DNA of 43,953 nucleotides from Gammaproteobacteria bacterium (GTDB taxonomy: Bacteria; Pseudomonadota; Gammaproteobacteria; Magnimaribacterales; TMED112). Below are positions 15,661 through 23,543 of this stretch, in pieces; positions within the stretch are counted from its first letter, which is position 1, and each line of letters starts with the position of its first letter. Below the pieces are notes generated by a model. The model searched no databases, had not been told where the DNA came from, and worked only from the letters and a program-made list of their open reading frames with translations. Made by a program: the position numbers and the translations under genes. The stretch lies in contig PBBW01000005.1 in the NCBI GenBank assembly GCA_002716745.1, positions 46,890 to 90,842 on the forward strand, in the 5' to 3' direction.

Positions 15661-16912
15661 AAAATTTCCAAAAAATATGACATCTTTTTTTTCAAAAAAT
15701 ACATTTAACTCTGGTTTATTTTTCTTCTTTGTCTTATTTTCTATATTCGTTTTAAGGCCTTTTAGAAATACAATTGCTGCAAATATTGGAACTGCAGATT
15801 TGCCAATCTATCTAATATTGATTGTCTTTTTGATGTTAGTTGCGAACACAGTTTACTCTTTAGTAGTATCTAGAATTAGTCTTAAAAATCTAGTTCAGTC
15901 AATCTATGGATTTTTTATTATTTGCCTTGGGGCATTTCTTTTAATCTATTCGTATTTCCCTGAAAACAATGCAATAAAATCAACATTTTATGTGTGGTAT
16001 AACATATTTAATTTTTTTATAGTTGCAATTTTTTGGGCCATGACTGTCAATTCTTACGATATAGAGGATGGTAAAAAATTCTTTGGGATAATAAGCGCTT
16101 TCGGTTCCTTAGGCGCCTCTTTTGGCGGACTACTTGTCGATAACTATTTATATGACAAAGAAAACCTGTCTCTAATGATTACTGTTGCATCTCTATTGCT
16201 AGCAATTTACTTTTCATCAAGGGTTCAAAGAAAGAAAGTAAATTTAAATTTTTCTTCTGAAACAAATTTATCTAGTTCTTTTGAGCAGTTTTCTCAAATA
16301 AAAAGTAACCCACTTATAAGGAAGTTTATTTTATATGCTTTTGTATGGACGTCTTTATCAACTGCCTTATGGTTTTTCCAGCTAGAGATTATAAATAGTT
16401 ACACTAACGACTCAGATATAAAAACGAAAATCTTTGGAAGGGCAGACTCTATTGTTCCTTTGCTGACATTATCTATTCAGCTTCTACTGACCTCCTCGAT
16501 ACTTAGATCGAAATACTTTGGTATTAAATTCGTTCTTTCAATTTACGGAGTCATTTTTAGTTGCGCATTCTTAGCTATTTCCGGTTATTTCTCTGAATAT
16601 TTGTTGGCATCATCTGGAGTTTTAGTTTTTCTTGTTTTGCAGGGGGTAATAAGACCTTTCGAATACGGTCTAAATAAACCAGCTAGGGAAGCGATTTATA
16701 CCACTCTAACATCAAAAGAAAAATATAAATCTACGGTTTTTATAGATACTTTCACAAATAGGTTTGGTGATGCCACTGGTGGTCTTCTTTTTAACCTTCT
16801 ATTGACACTAGGATTTGTTATGTACACAGCTCCGTTAGCATTAATTCCTTTGTGTTTATTTCTTGTATATCTTGGATTATCGATATCAGAAAGTGTCAAG
16901 AGTGTTAAATAA
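15650..16912 (+). CDS. MFS-like NTP/NDP exchange (ATP/ADP translocase-type) carrier
   Basis: This 420-residue inner-membrane protein has about 12 hydrophobic helices. It starts with VLRPFRNTIAANIGTADLP and continues with FYVWYNIFNFFIVAIFWAMT and GKKFFGIISAFGSLGASFGG, the pattern of the bacterial COG3202-type carriers related to nucleotide transporters of chlamydiae and rickettsiae. The C-terminal helix pair contains KPAREAIYTTLTSKEKYKSTVFID. ATG 15650 follows an in-frame TTG at 15647 and overlaps the phosphatase gene. In free-living bacteria the substrate of this branch is not established, so nucleotide transport is a family-based guess supported by the neighbouring nucleotidase. Confidence 0.72.
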   Translation: MQNKKFPKNMTSFFSKNTFNSGLFFFFVLFSIFVLRPFRNTIAANIGTADLPIYLILIVFLMLVANTVYSLVVSRISLKNLVQSIYGFFIICLGAFLLIYSYFPENNAIKSTFYVWYNIFNFFIVAIFWAMTVNSYDIEDGKKFFGIISAFGSLGASFGGLLVDNYLYDKENLSLMITVASLLLAIYFSSRVQRKKVNLNFSSETNLSSSFEQFSQIKSNPLIRKFILYAFVWTSLSTALWFFQLEIINSYTNDSDIKTKIFGRADSIVPLLTLSIQLLLTSSILRSKYFGIKFVLSIYGVIFSCAFLAISGYFSEYLLASSGVLVFLVLQGVIRPFEYGLNKPAREAIYTTLTSKEKYKSTVFIDTFTNRFGDATGGLLFNLLLTLGFVMYTAPLALIPLCLFLVYLGLSISESVKSVK

Positions 16913-16944
16913 TTAAAAAAAAGGGCGATTAAACGAAATATTAG

Positions 16945-16972
16945 TTGATATTTTTTCTTTGACACATAAAAT
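16945..16972 (+). promoter_or_regulatory. Candidate promoter of the DksA-like gene
   Basis: TTGATA (16945-16950), 16 bp, TAAAAT (16967-16972) gives a start near 16979, 7 nt before the ATG at 16986. A perfect TTGACA also lies at 16959-16964, but its -10 would fall on the start codon. Confidence 0.35.
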
Positions 16973-16985
16973 ATCTTCTTTGCTT

Positions 16986-17390
16986 ATGCTTACAAAAGAT
17001 AAAATCTTAAAAGCTCCTAAGAAAAATTATATGAATAAGGAGCAACTTCATTTCTTTAGAGATTTACTTGATGATCTCAAAAAAGAAACATTAACTCACA
17101 TCAAAGATGCAAAAGATCGTCTGAGCAATCCTCCTGCATGTAGTGATGAAGTTGATAGAGCGCAGCACGAAATAGACTCAATGTTATTCCTAAGGATTGT
17201 CGAAAGAGAATCAAAATTACTTCCGAAAATAGATAAAGCTATTATGAGGATCAAATCTGGAGACTATGGATATTGTTTAGAATCTGGTGAGCCTATTGGT
17301 CTTGCAAGACTAATTTCTAGACCAACTGCTGAATTTTGCGCAGAAATTAAAACAATTAACGAAGAAAAAGAAAAACATTTTGTTGATTAA
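16986..17390 (+). CDS. dksA: DksA-like transcription factor with two-cysteine finger
   Basis: This 134-residue DksA/TraR-family protein would bind the RNA polymerase secondary channel and act with ppGpp. The N-terminal APKKNYMNKEQLHFFRDLL block matches DksA, followed by a coiled coil whose tip, DEVDRA (Asp54, Asp57, Ala59), keeps the DxxDRA residues needed for function. The zinc finger keeps only one cysteine of each pair (Cys97 in CLES, Cys118 in CAEI), so it probably binds no zinc in the normal way, like the zinc-independent DksA2 of Pseudomonas. ATG 16986 is preferred to an upstream TTG at 16959, because homologues begin near LTKDKIL. Confidence 0.88.
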   Translation: MLTKDKILKAPKKNYMNKEQLHFFRDLLDDLKKETLTHIKDAKDRLSNPPACSDEVDRAQHEIDSMLFLRIVERESKLLPKIDKAIMRIKSGDYGYCLESGEPIGLARLISRPTAEFCAEIKTINEEKEKHFVD

Positions 17391-17428
17391 GAAAATTTTT
17401 CCCCCTTTCTAAATCTCTCTACCCCTAC

Positions 17429-17434
17429 TAGAAT
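17429..17434 (+). promoter_or_regulatory. Candidate -10 before the DoxX gene
   Basis: TAGAAT ends 6 nt before the ATG at 17441, fitting a leaderless transcript. No -35 or Shine-Dalgarno is seen. Confidence 0.35.
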
Positions 17435-17440
17435 AAATAT

Positions 17441-17869
17441 ATGAGTAATTTTTTAAGTGTAATTTCCAATTCAAAATTAGAGGTACTTTCAGTGCTAGCA
17501 CTTCGAGTCACTCTCTCATTATTAATGTTTTCACATGGAGAGGGGAAGCTATATTCACTCATTGAGGAACCAGAACAACCATTAAACTTTATAATGAGAA
17601 TGACTTTTTTTAGTGACTTTCCACTTATCTCCTCTTGGATAGTGGCAGTTAGTGAAGCAATTATAATACCTGTATGCATTCTGGTTGGCTCTTTTAATTT
17701 TATTGGCGACTTAAATAAAACCATCTCTACGTTTGGTGGCTTAATCTCAACAATTCTTATGCTGGTGATAATTTTTGGATTTCATATTGATGTTTTAGAA
17801 CAAGGTTGGGCTGACTTCAAATATCAAATATCACTTTTAGCAATTTCAATATATTTCTTATTTAAGTAA
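17441..17869 (+). CDS. DoxX-family membrane protein
   Basis: This 142-residue protein has four membrane helices (about 16-34, 62-82, 92-118 and 122-140). The ALRVTLSLLMFSHGEGKL first helix, the acidic residue in VAVSEAIIIP and the final helix match the DoxX family of quinone- or redox-related inner-membrane proteins of unclear function. It shares one base with the next gene (TAATG at 17867-17871), so the two are translationally linked. Confidence 0.75.
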   Translation: MSNFLSVISNSKLEVLSVLALRVTLSLLMFSHGEGKLYSLIEEPEQPLNFIMRMTFFSDFPLISSWIVAVSEAIIIPVCILVGSFNFIGDLNKTISTFGGLISTILMLVIIFGFHIDVLEQGWADFKYQISLLAISIYFLFK

Positions 17870-18108
17870 TGCTTAGATTCACAGTGGCTACAGTGATTTC
17901 CACAGTTTTGCTCTCTACAATCATGTCAGGGCTAGTAAGTTTCTTTATCACCGCTTTAAATACAGGTGATTTTCCACCAGATTTAGCACCCTGGATCAGT
18001 TCATGGATGTTGGCATGGGCTATTGCTACCCCAATCGTTTTTATCACTGCACCCTTTTCCAAATTTGTGGCCAATAAACTTTCTGATGACCCAAGAGATA
18101 AAGAATAG
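17869..18108 (+). CDS. DUF2798 small membrane protein
   Basis: This 79-residue protein has two helices (about 5-32 and 43-65). The ITALNTG turn followed by WISSWMLAWAIATPIVF and a Pro-containing basic C-terminus matches DUF2798. The function is unknown. The start codon overlaps the DoxX stop codon. The -35 of the tRNA-Ala promoter begins at the base after its stop. Confidence 0.8.
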   Translation: MLRFTVATVISTVLLSTIMSGLVSFFITALNTGDFPPDLAPWISSWMLAWAIATPIVFITAPFSKFVANKLSDDPRDKE

Positions 18109-18137
18109 TTGTATTTTTTGCTTTTGATATTTATTAT
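18109..18137 (+). promoter_or_regulatory. Promoter of tRNA-Ala
   Basis: TTGTAT (18109-18114), an exact 17-bp spacer, and TATTAT (18132-18137) predict a start around 18144, four bases before the tRNA. This is the best sigma-70-like promoter by spacing in the window. Confidence 0.5.
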
Positions 18138-18147
18138 TTGAGGTCTT

Positions 18148-18223
18148 GGGGCTATAGCTCAGCTGGGAGAGCGCCTGCTTTGCACGCAGGAGGTCTGCGG
18201 TTCGATCCCGCATAGCTCCACCA
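18148..18223 (+). tRNA. tRNA-Ala (anticodon TGC)
   Basis: This is a complete 76-nt cloverleaf. The acceptor GGGGCTA pairs with TAGCTCC (one G-T pair), the anticodon stem CCTGC/GCAGG encloses loop TTTGCAC with anticodon TGC, and the T arm carries GGTTCGATCC. The 3' CCA is encoded. Like the tRNA-Ile gene 12.3 kb upstream, it is not inside an rRNA operon. Confidence 0.97.
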
Positions 18224-18281
18224 TTTTCGTTATTGTATTCGACTTAAATTATGACAGAATCTAGGGAGTAATTATTAATTT

Positions 18282-19071
18282 ATGAAAACATCTATGAACA
18301 ATGAAATCTATTTTGTAAATTCATTCACTGATGAAGTTTTTTCAGGCAATCCTGCAGGCGTAGTATTCCATGAAAAAAAAAATAGATATAAATTTGATGC
18401 AAAAAATAGCGGCAGAAAATAACCTATCAGAGACTGCATTTATTGAACTTCCAACAAAGAAAATTCTTTTTTTTACTCCAATCATGGAGGTTGATTTGTG
18501 TGGGCATGCGACTTTAGCTTCAGCATTTATATTCTTTAATTTCATAGATCAGAATTCTAAAGAAATTAATTTTCAATCTAAAAGAGGAGAGCTTAGAGCA
18601 ATAAGAAAAGATGAAAAAATACAGATGGAGCTCCCAAGAGATTTTCCAAAACCATCTGAAGATCTTGATTTAATCCAATCATCAGTTAATTCTGAAGTTC
18701 TTGAGCTTTATAAAGGAGTTGACGATTATTTAGCAGTTGTAGATTCAGAAGATGAGGTTTTAAATTTAGATTTAGATTTTGAAGTTATAAAAACCTTTGA
18801 CTCTAGAGGTTTGATTATTTCATCTATTGGGAGTGATGTTGATTTTGTTTCAAGGTGGTTTGGCCCTCAGACTGGAGTTGATGAAGACCCAGTTACAGGA
18901 TCTGCACATACACTTTTGACCCCTTACTGGGCAAAAAGACTAAATAAAACAAGAATGGAAGCAAGACAACTATCTAAAAGAGGTGGAAATTTATCCTGTG
19001 AGTTAAAAGATAGCTCTGTTCTAATTTCTGGCAAAGCAAAACTTTATCTGAGAGGGGAGTATTTTTCTTAA
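18282..19071 (+). CDS. PhzF-family isomerase, reading frame broken at an A10 run
   Basis: Two frames together make one PhzF protein. ATG 18282 opens a frame reading NEIYFVNSFTDEVFSGNPAGVVFHEK, the normal PhzF N-terminus, which stops soon after a run of ten A (18373-18382). The frame from 18370 to 19071 then supplies LMQKIAAENNLSETAF with the catalytic-type Glu, GHATLASA and DPVTGSAHTLL. Removing one A fuses them into about 262 residues, a normal length. Without that, the 18370 frame starts at an ATG directly before the run and lacks the first strand. Possible causes are a sequencing or assembly error, transcriptional slippage, or a recent inactivating mutation. PhzF-like proteins are isomerases or epimerases of mostly unknown substrate. 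Confidence 0.8.
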
Positions 19072-19088
19072 GATTATTTTTTATGGTT

Positions 19089-19094
19089 TATAAT
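19089..19094 (+). promoter_or_regulatory. Candidate -10 upstream of the cyclophilin gene
   Basis: A perfect TATAAT lies 18 bp after the PhzF stop. The predicted start near 19101 would leave a leader of about 56 nt, unusually long for this window, containing T8 (19135-19142) followed by A7. Confidence 0.3.
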
Positions 19095-19156
19095 ACGTTC
19101 ACTGGTCCAGTTCTTTAGGTTCAGAATAGGCCCATTTTTTTTAAAAAAAGGAATAA

Positions 19157-19738
19157 ATGAAAAATATTTATATATTAATTTCTTTAGTAATTCTTGGATT
19201 TTTAATTTATGTTTTTAACAAAGGAGAGACGATGCCAAAAGTAAAACTAACTACTTCTGTCGGCGACATAGTTATTGAGCTAGACAGTGAAAATGCACCA
19301 ATATCGACAGAAAACTTTCTGTCCTACGTAGATAGCGGTTTTTATAACGGAACTATATTTCACAGAGTTATATTTAATTTTATGATTCAAGGAGGCGGTC
19401 TCCTTGAAGATATGTCATCTAAAGATCAAAAACTAGAAGCAATATTAAATGAGGCTGATAACGGCTTATTAAATGAAAGAGGAACGATTGCAATGGCTAG
19501 AACATCAAGCCCTCATTCAGCAACGTCTCAATTTTTTATCAATCATGTAGATAATGGTTTTCTGAATTACAGGGGCAATCAAAGTGATCAAGACTGGGGT
19601 TATGCTGTTTTTGGAAAAGTGGTGGAAGGAATAGAGGTAGTTGATAATATTGCTGGTGTGGAGACCTCTGCGTCGCCACCACATCAAGATGTTCCAGTTG
19701 AAGCAGTAGTTCTAGTAAAGGCAGAAAGATTAGACTAG
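19157..19738 (+). CDS. Cyclophilin-type peptidyl-prolyl cis-trans isomerase with N-terminal anchor
   Basis: This 193-residue protein has a hydrophobic segment (residues 4-20) followed by a complete bacterial cyclophilin domain. Motifs are [33 protein letters not shown] (catalytic Arg in FHRV), [20 protein letters not shown] and [10 protein letters not shown]. It should be anchored or exported to the periplasm. A second start, ATG 19232, has its own AAGGAG (19221-19226) 5 nt upstream and would give a 168-residue cytoplasmic PpiB-like form. The first start also has an AGGA (19148-19151). The stop abuts the stop of the convergent gene with no spacer. Confidence 0.92.
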   Translation: MKNIYILISLVILGFLIYVFNKGETMPKVKLTTSVGDIVIELDSENAPISTENFLSYVDSGFYNGTIFHRVIFNFMIQGGGLLEDMSSKDQKLEAILNEADNGLLNERGTIAMARTSSPHSATSQFFINHVDNGFLNYRGNQSDQDWGYAVFGKVVEGIEVVDNIAGVETSASPPHQDVPVEAVVLVKAERLD

Positions 19739-20854
19739 CTAAATACCTATAGCTTTCTCAATTTCTTCTTGAGTTTCATATGGTTTTGAAATTTCCGCCC
19801 AATCAGGTTGGAAATTGTCTTCCATTTCTTGGTAACTAAGTACACCCAGTTTGTCATATTTTGGTTTAACTTTATCTGTAATAAGACCAATTCTCGTGAG
19901 GTTAGGAATGATCTTGGTAAATAACATATTTTTAAAATGCTCGCCCTGTTGAGAATTTGCAGTAATTCTTGTTGCTTCTTCTTTTGAAATGTCTAGGAAC
20001 CTTGAAATTACATCACCTGTAATTAATCTATCTCTCATTACAACACACGCCTCAAATGCAAATTGTGCTCTATCTTCAATTTCAGCTTTCGTTAAAGTCT
20101 TGAGATAGTCTTCCAAATAATTTACTCCAAATGTTACATGTCTTGCTTCATCTCTAATTACATAATGTAATAGCTGTTTCAATAGACCATCATTTAAAAT
20201 AATTTTCATATTATTGAATGCTGCTAATGCAAGTCCCTCAATTATGATTTGCATTCCAATAAATTTTAGATCCCATCTTTCATCAGTCAAAATTTTATCT
20301 AACAAGGATTTCAATCCATCTGTAGCAGGATATTGGAATCCTATTTTTTCTTTTAAGTATTTATTGAAGCCCTCTACGTGTCTTGCTTCATCAAAAGTTT
20401 GAGAGGCTGCATAAAGTTTTGCATTAAATGTAGGTGCACATGATACAAGTTGAGAGGCCACTAACAAAGCGCCTTGCTCTCCATGCAAAAATTGACTCAA
20501 CTGCCATGAAACTCTATGTCTATCCATTTCTATCCTAGTCTCTGGAGATAAATCGGAAAACCCTGGAAGTTTTTCTTCTGGAAATTGAAAAATCTCAGGA
20601 TTTACCAGTGGTTTATCTTTTGGATATTGTTGCTTCCAATCTAAATCAAATTCAACATTCCAATTGAGTTTCTTTCCAAGCTCATAGAGTTTTTTGATTC
20701 GATCCTCAACAACCACATAATCCCAATTGTAGGATCCTGTTAAGGGGCTTTTGAAAATCTCATTAACACATTCAACTGCATCTTGGTCTTTGGGGTTAAT
20801 TTCAGGATATGAAGTAACCTTTTGTGGTTGATTTTGAACAATTTTATTTTTCAT
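19739..20854 (-). CDS. Di-iron ferritin-like oxidase/oxygenase, substrate unknown
   Basis: This 371-residue protein carries two EARH motifs typical of a non-haem di-iron four-helix bundle. Candidate ligands are Glu126 (HGEQG), Glu156 and His159 (DEARH), Glu206 (IIEGL), and Glu236 and His239 (DEARH). The spacing resembles ribonucleotide reductase R2-like and AurF-type N-oxygenases, but no R2 tyrosine or R1 gene accompanies it. It is likely an oxidase or monooxygenase of an unknown small molecule or lipid. The SDR and thioesterase genes next to it are divergent, so a shared fatty-acyl pathway is possible but unproved. The start is 47 bp from the divergent SDR start. Confidence 0.8.
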   Translation of the reverse strand: MKNKIVQNQPQKVTSYPEINPKDQDAVECVNEIFKSPLTGSYNWDYVVVEDRIKKLYELGKKLNWNVEFDLDWKQQYPKDKPLVNPEIFQFPEEKLPGFSDLSPETRIEMDRHRVSWQLSQFLHGEQGALLVASQLVSCAPTFNAKLYAASQTFDEARHVEGFNKYLKEKIGFQYPATDGLKSLLDKILTDERWDLKFIGMQIIIEGLALAAFNNMKIILNDGLLKQLLHYVIRDEARHVTFGVNYLEDYLKTLTKAEIEDRAQFAFEACVVMRDRLITGDVISRFLDISKEEATRITANSQQGEHFKNMLFTKIIPNLTRIGLITDKVKPKYDKLGVLSYQEMEDNFQPDWAEISKPYETQEEIEKAIGI

Positions 20855-20876
20855 AATGTTTGCTGTTTAATGATAT

Positions 20877-20884
20877 ATTATAAT
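20877..20884. promoter_or_regulatory. Symmetric bidirectional -10 (ATTATAAT)
   Basis: The 47-bp gap between divergent genes has ATTATAAT, a perfect 8-bp palindrome. It reads TATAAT on the plus strand (20879-20884) and TATAAT on the minus strand (20882-20877). The predicted starts would give leaders of roughly 11 nt (plus) and 16 nt (minus). Polymerase could use only one direction at a time. Confidence 0.45.
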
Positions 20885-20901
20885 GCCTATTTTTTGTAAT
20901 T

Positions 20902-21654
20902 ATGCCAAATAGATTAAAAAATAAGACAGCCTTTATAACTGGTGGAGCCCAAGGTTTCGGAAAAGGTATTGCATCTAAGTTTAAAGAGGAGGGGGCAAAA
21001 GTAATTATTTCAGACATCAATAAAGCCCTTGGAGAAGAGACTGCTAAAGATTTGGGAGTTTCATTTTTAGAGCATGATGTTGGTGATCCAACACAATGGG
21101 AAAAAGCAATTAGTGAAATTAAAAGAAAAGAAGGAAAGCTTAACATTCTTGTTAATAACGCTGGCATTGGTTATTTGGGTAATGTTGAGCAGACCAGTGT
21201 AGAGGACTGGGATAGAGTCCACAAAGTTGATTTAGATTCAGTATTTTATGGATGCAAATTCGCATTACCGCTTTTACGAGAATCTGGTAATGGTTCTATA
21301 GTAAATATCTCCTCAATTTCAGGAATTATCGCAGGACACAATTTTAGTGCATATAACAGTGCAAAAGCAGGAGTTAGACATCTTACAAAATCTGTAGCAC
21401 TACATTGTGCAAGAACTACTGACCTCGTTAGATGTAATAGCTTGCATCCTGTTTTCGCAAGAACAGAAATTCTTGAGGCATTGCTCAGTGATACGTCATC
21501 AGGCATGTTGGAGAAGTTAGAAAAACAAATCCCTGTAAGAAAGCTCGCAGAGATTGAGGATATTGCTAATGCAGTTCTGTTCCTATCATCAGATGAATCA
21601 AAAATGATAACTGGTACTGAACTAGTTATTGATGGTGGGCTATCAGCACAATAA
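20902..21654 (+). CDS. Short-chain dehydrogenase/reductase (classical SDR)
   Basis: This 250-residue SDR has the cofactor motif TGGAQGFGKG (residues 14-22), NNAG (85-88), catalytic Ser138, Tyr151 and Lys155 (YNSAK), and the C-terminal SDESKMITGTELVIDGG. Asp38 after the second strand (ISDIN) suggests NAD(H) preference. The sequence resembles 3-beta/17-beta-hydroxysteroid and cyclopentanol-type dehydrogenases, but the substrate is not determined. The thioesterase gene tesB begins 2 bp after its stop, hinting at fatty-acyl metabolism. Confidence 0.9.
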   Translation: MPNRLKNKTAFITGGAQGFGKGIASKFKEEGAKVIISDINKALGEETAKDLGVSFLEHDVGDPTQWEKAISEIKRKEGKLNILVNNAGIGYLGNVEQTSVEDWDRVHKVDLDSVFYGCKFALPLLRESGNGSIVNISSISGIIAGHNFSAYNSAKAGVRHLTKSVALHCARTTDLVRCNSLHPVFARTEILEALLSDTSSGMLEKLEKQIPVRKLAEIEDIANAVLFLSSDESKMITGTELVIDGGLSAQ

Positions 21655-21656
21655 TA

Positions 21657-22547
21657 ATGGATCCCAAAAAACTAAGTCAATCTGAAAATTCATTTGAAAG
21701 CGTAATTGATAGGCTGTCTCTCGAGCAACTAGATACTTACTTATTCAGATATAAAGGAAAAAATGCAGGTATTGTAAGAATTTTTGGGGGCCAAGTAATA
21801 GCCCAAGCTTACATTGCAGCAAATTCGACTGTAAGTGAAGAAATGTATCTCCACTCATTGCATGCATATTTTTTGCGCCCAGGAATTATCAAGCAACCTG
21901 TTCTCTTTACAGTAGATCCTGTAAGAGACGGAAAAAGCTTTTTTACTCGTACAGTAAAAGCAATCCAAAATAATGAAATTATTTTTATAATGACCGCTTC
22001 TTTTCAAAAGGAAGAAGATGGCTTAACTCACAGCATTGAAATGCCAAAAGTTCCAGACCCAGACCAGCTTAAAGATGAGATTCAAATGAGAGAAGAAAAT
22101 ATTGAAATTATCCCAAAGGAATTAAGAAAATTTTTTCTAAAGAAAAGGGAATATACACTCAAATGTGTGGAATGGAATGATGTCTTTGACCCAAAACCTA
22201 TGCCACCTGTGCGAAATGTTTGGCTGAAGCCAAATGGCGATATTCCTAATAAAGCGTTTTTACATCATGCATTCCTAGCCTATGTTTCTGACTCTGGTCT
22301 TCTGGCCCCATGTTTATATCCTCATGGGATGAGCTATATGTCCCCAGACTTAATGATGGCAAGTCTTGACCATGCAATGTGGTTCCATAAAAGAGACTTT
22401 CTTTGGAATGATTGGATTCTTTACTCTACAGACAGCCCATATACCGGTGGCTCAAGAGGTCTAGGAAGAGGTACATTTTTTACCAGACAAGGCGAGGTTA
22501 TAGCTTCAGTTACGCAAGAGGGATTATTTAGAGTTAAGAAAACGTAA
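21657..22547 (+). CDS. tesB: Acyl-CoA thioesterase II
   Basis: This 296-residue double-hotdog thioesterase hydrolyses acyl-CoAs to free acids. FGGQVIAQAYIAA and LHSLHAYFLRPG in the first hotdog and DHAMWFHKRDF and YTGGSRGLGRG in the second match TesB. Asp212 (SDSG), Ser260 or a nearby Thr, and Gln287 (TQEGL) correspond to the Asp-Thr-Gln site of E. coli TesB. It follows the SDR by 2 bp. Its 3' end overlaps the convergent hemE gene by 24 bp, the longest such overlap here. Confidence 0.93.
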   Translation: MDPKKLSQSENSFESVIDRLSLEQLDTYLFRYKGKNAGIVRIFGGQVIAQAYIAANSTVSEEMYLHSLHAYFLRPGIIKQPVLFTVDPVRDGKSFFTRTVKAIQNNEIIFIMTASFQKEEDGLTHSIEMPKVPDPDQLKDEIQMREENIEIIPKELRKFFLKKREYTLKCVEWNDVFDPKPMPPVRNVWLKPNGDIPNKAFLHHAFLAYVSDSGLLAPCLYPHGMSYMSPDLMMASLDHAMWFHKRDFLWNDWILYSTDSPYTGGSRGLGRGTFFTRQGEVIASVTQEGLFRVKKT

Positions 22548-23543
22548 CTTATTTAGAAAAACGCTTACTTTGTCTGGATTAATATCTGGAGTTAATCCTG
22601 ATCCTAAATTACAAACATAATTGTATTTCTGGGAGTATTTTTCAAAAATTTCTTCAGCCAATGACTCTAAATAGTTATCGTTTTCATGGAAAATATTTGG
22701 ATCAAGATTACCTTGAATAGCAATTTCTTCATTAATGTATTCTCCAATATTTTCGTTTACATTAAGGTTAAAAATTTTTGCACTAGTCTCTTTAGTAAAT
22801 GGTTTAATCTTCAATCCTCTTGCATACAGTATTACAGGAATAGAATCATGAAGGGAGTTAATAATTTTATCTACATACTGCAATGAAAACTCGTGATAGT
22901 CATTTTCAACTATACCTCCCCAAGAATCAAAAATTTGTAGACAATCAGCGCCAGACTGAGCCTGATTTCTTAAATATTCTACTGTTATCTCGGTAATTAT
23001 ATTTAGTTTTTCATGAGTGCTTTCGCTATTGTTTCTTACATAATCTTGGATTTGATTAAAGTTTTTTGGTGATTTGCCGTAATACATATATGTGAAGATT
23101 GTCCAAGGGCTCCCACAAAAACCAATAAGCGGAACATCGACCTTACTTTTAATAAGTTTAGTAGCCTCATATACGTAGCTTAACTGATCATCAGAATTAA
23201 ATTTTAATTTCATATCTGGAGAATTTCTAAAGCTATCAGAAAATACTGGACCCTTTCCGGAGATAAATTGAATTTTAGACCCTAGAGCTTCAGGCACAGT
23301 CAGAATGTCAGAAAAAGTAATTGCAGCATCTAAAGGAAACTTTCTAAGTGGTTGCAGGGTAAGCTCACAACATACCTCTGGTTTTTTAATCATGTCAAAA
23401 AAATCAGTGTATTTTGATCTTATACTTCGGTATTCAGGCATATACCTTCCAGCTTGCCTCAAAAACCATACAGGAACATATCCTTTCTGATTCTTTCTAT
23501 TTAATGCGTCTAAAAAAATTCTATTTTTCAAAATCTTTTGCAA
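22524..23543 (-). CDS. hemE: Uroporphyrinogen decarboxylase
   Basis: This 339-residue enzyme decarboxylates uroporphyrinogen III to coproporphyrinogen III in haem synthesis. The signature PVWFLRQAGRYMPEY (residues 24-38) holds the substrate-binding arginines, ITFSDIL carries the conserved Asp, and IGFCGSPWTI and FDSWGG are family blocks. It is a cytoplasmic enzyme of about normal length. The start lies 23 bp inside the 3' end of aroB, so aroK-aroB-hemE form one overlapping operon. Confidence 0.96.
   Translation of the reverse strand: MQKILKNRIFLDALNRKNQKGYVPVWFLRQAGRYMPEYRSIRSKYTDFFDMIKKPEVCCELTLQPLRKFPLDAAITFSDILTVPEALGSKIQFISGKGPVFSDSFRNSPDMKLKFNSDDQLSYVYEATKLIKSKVDVPLIGFCGSPWTIFTYMYYGKSPKNFNQIQDYVRNNSESTHEKLNIITEITVEYLRNQAQSGADCLQIFDSWGGIVENDYHEFSLQYVDKIINSLHDSIPVILYARGLKIKPFTKETSAKIFNLNVNENIGEYINEEIAIQGNLDPNIFHENDNYLESLAEEIFEKYSQKYNYVCNLGSGLTPDINPDKVSVFLNKLRFLNSK

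Noticed and set aside
19110-19149. Imperfect hairpin and T8 run before the cyclophilin gene as a terminator
   Set aside because: The stem is 6 bp with an internal mismatch and a 20-nt loop; the T8/A7 tract may be chance in AT-rich DNA.
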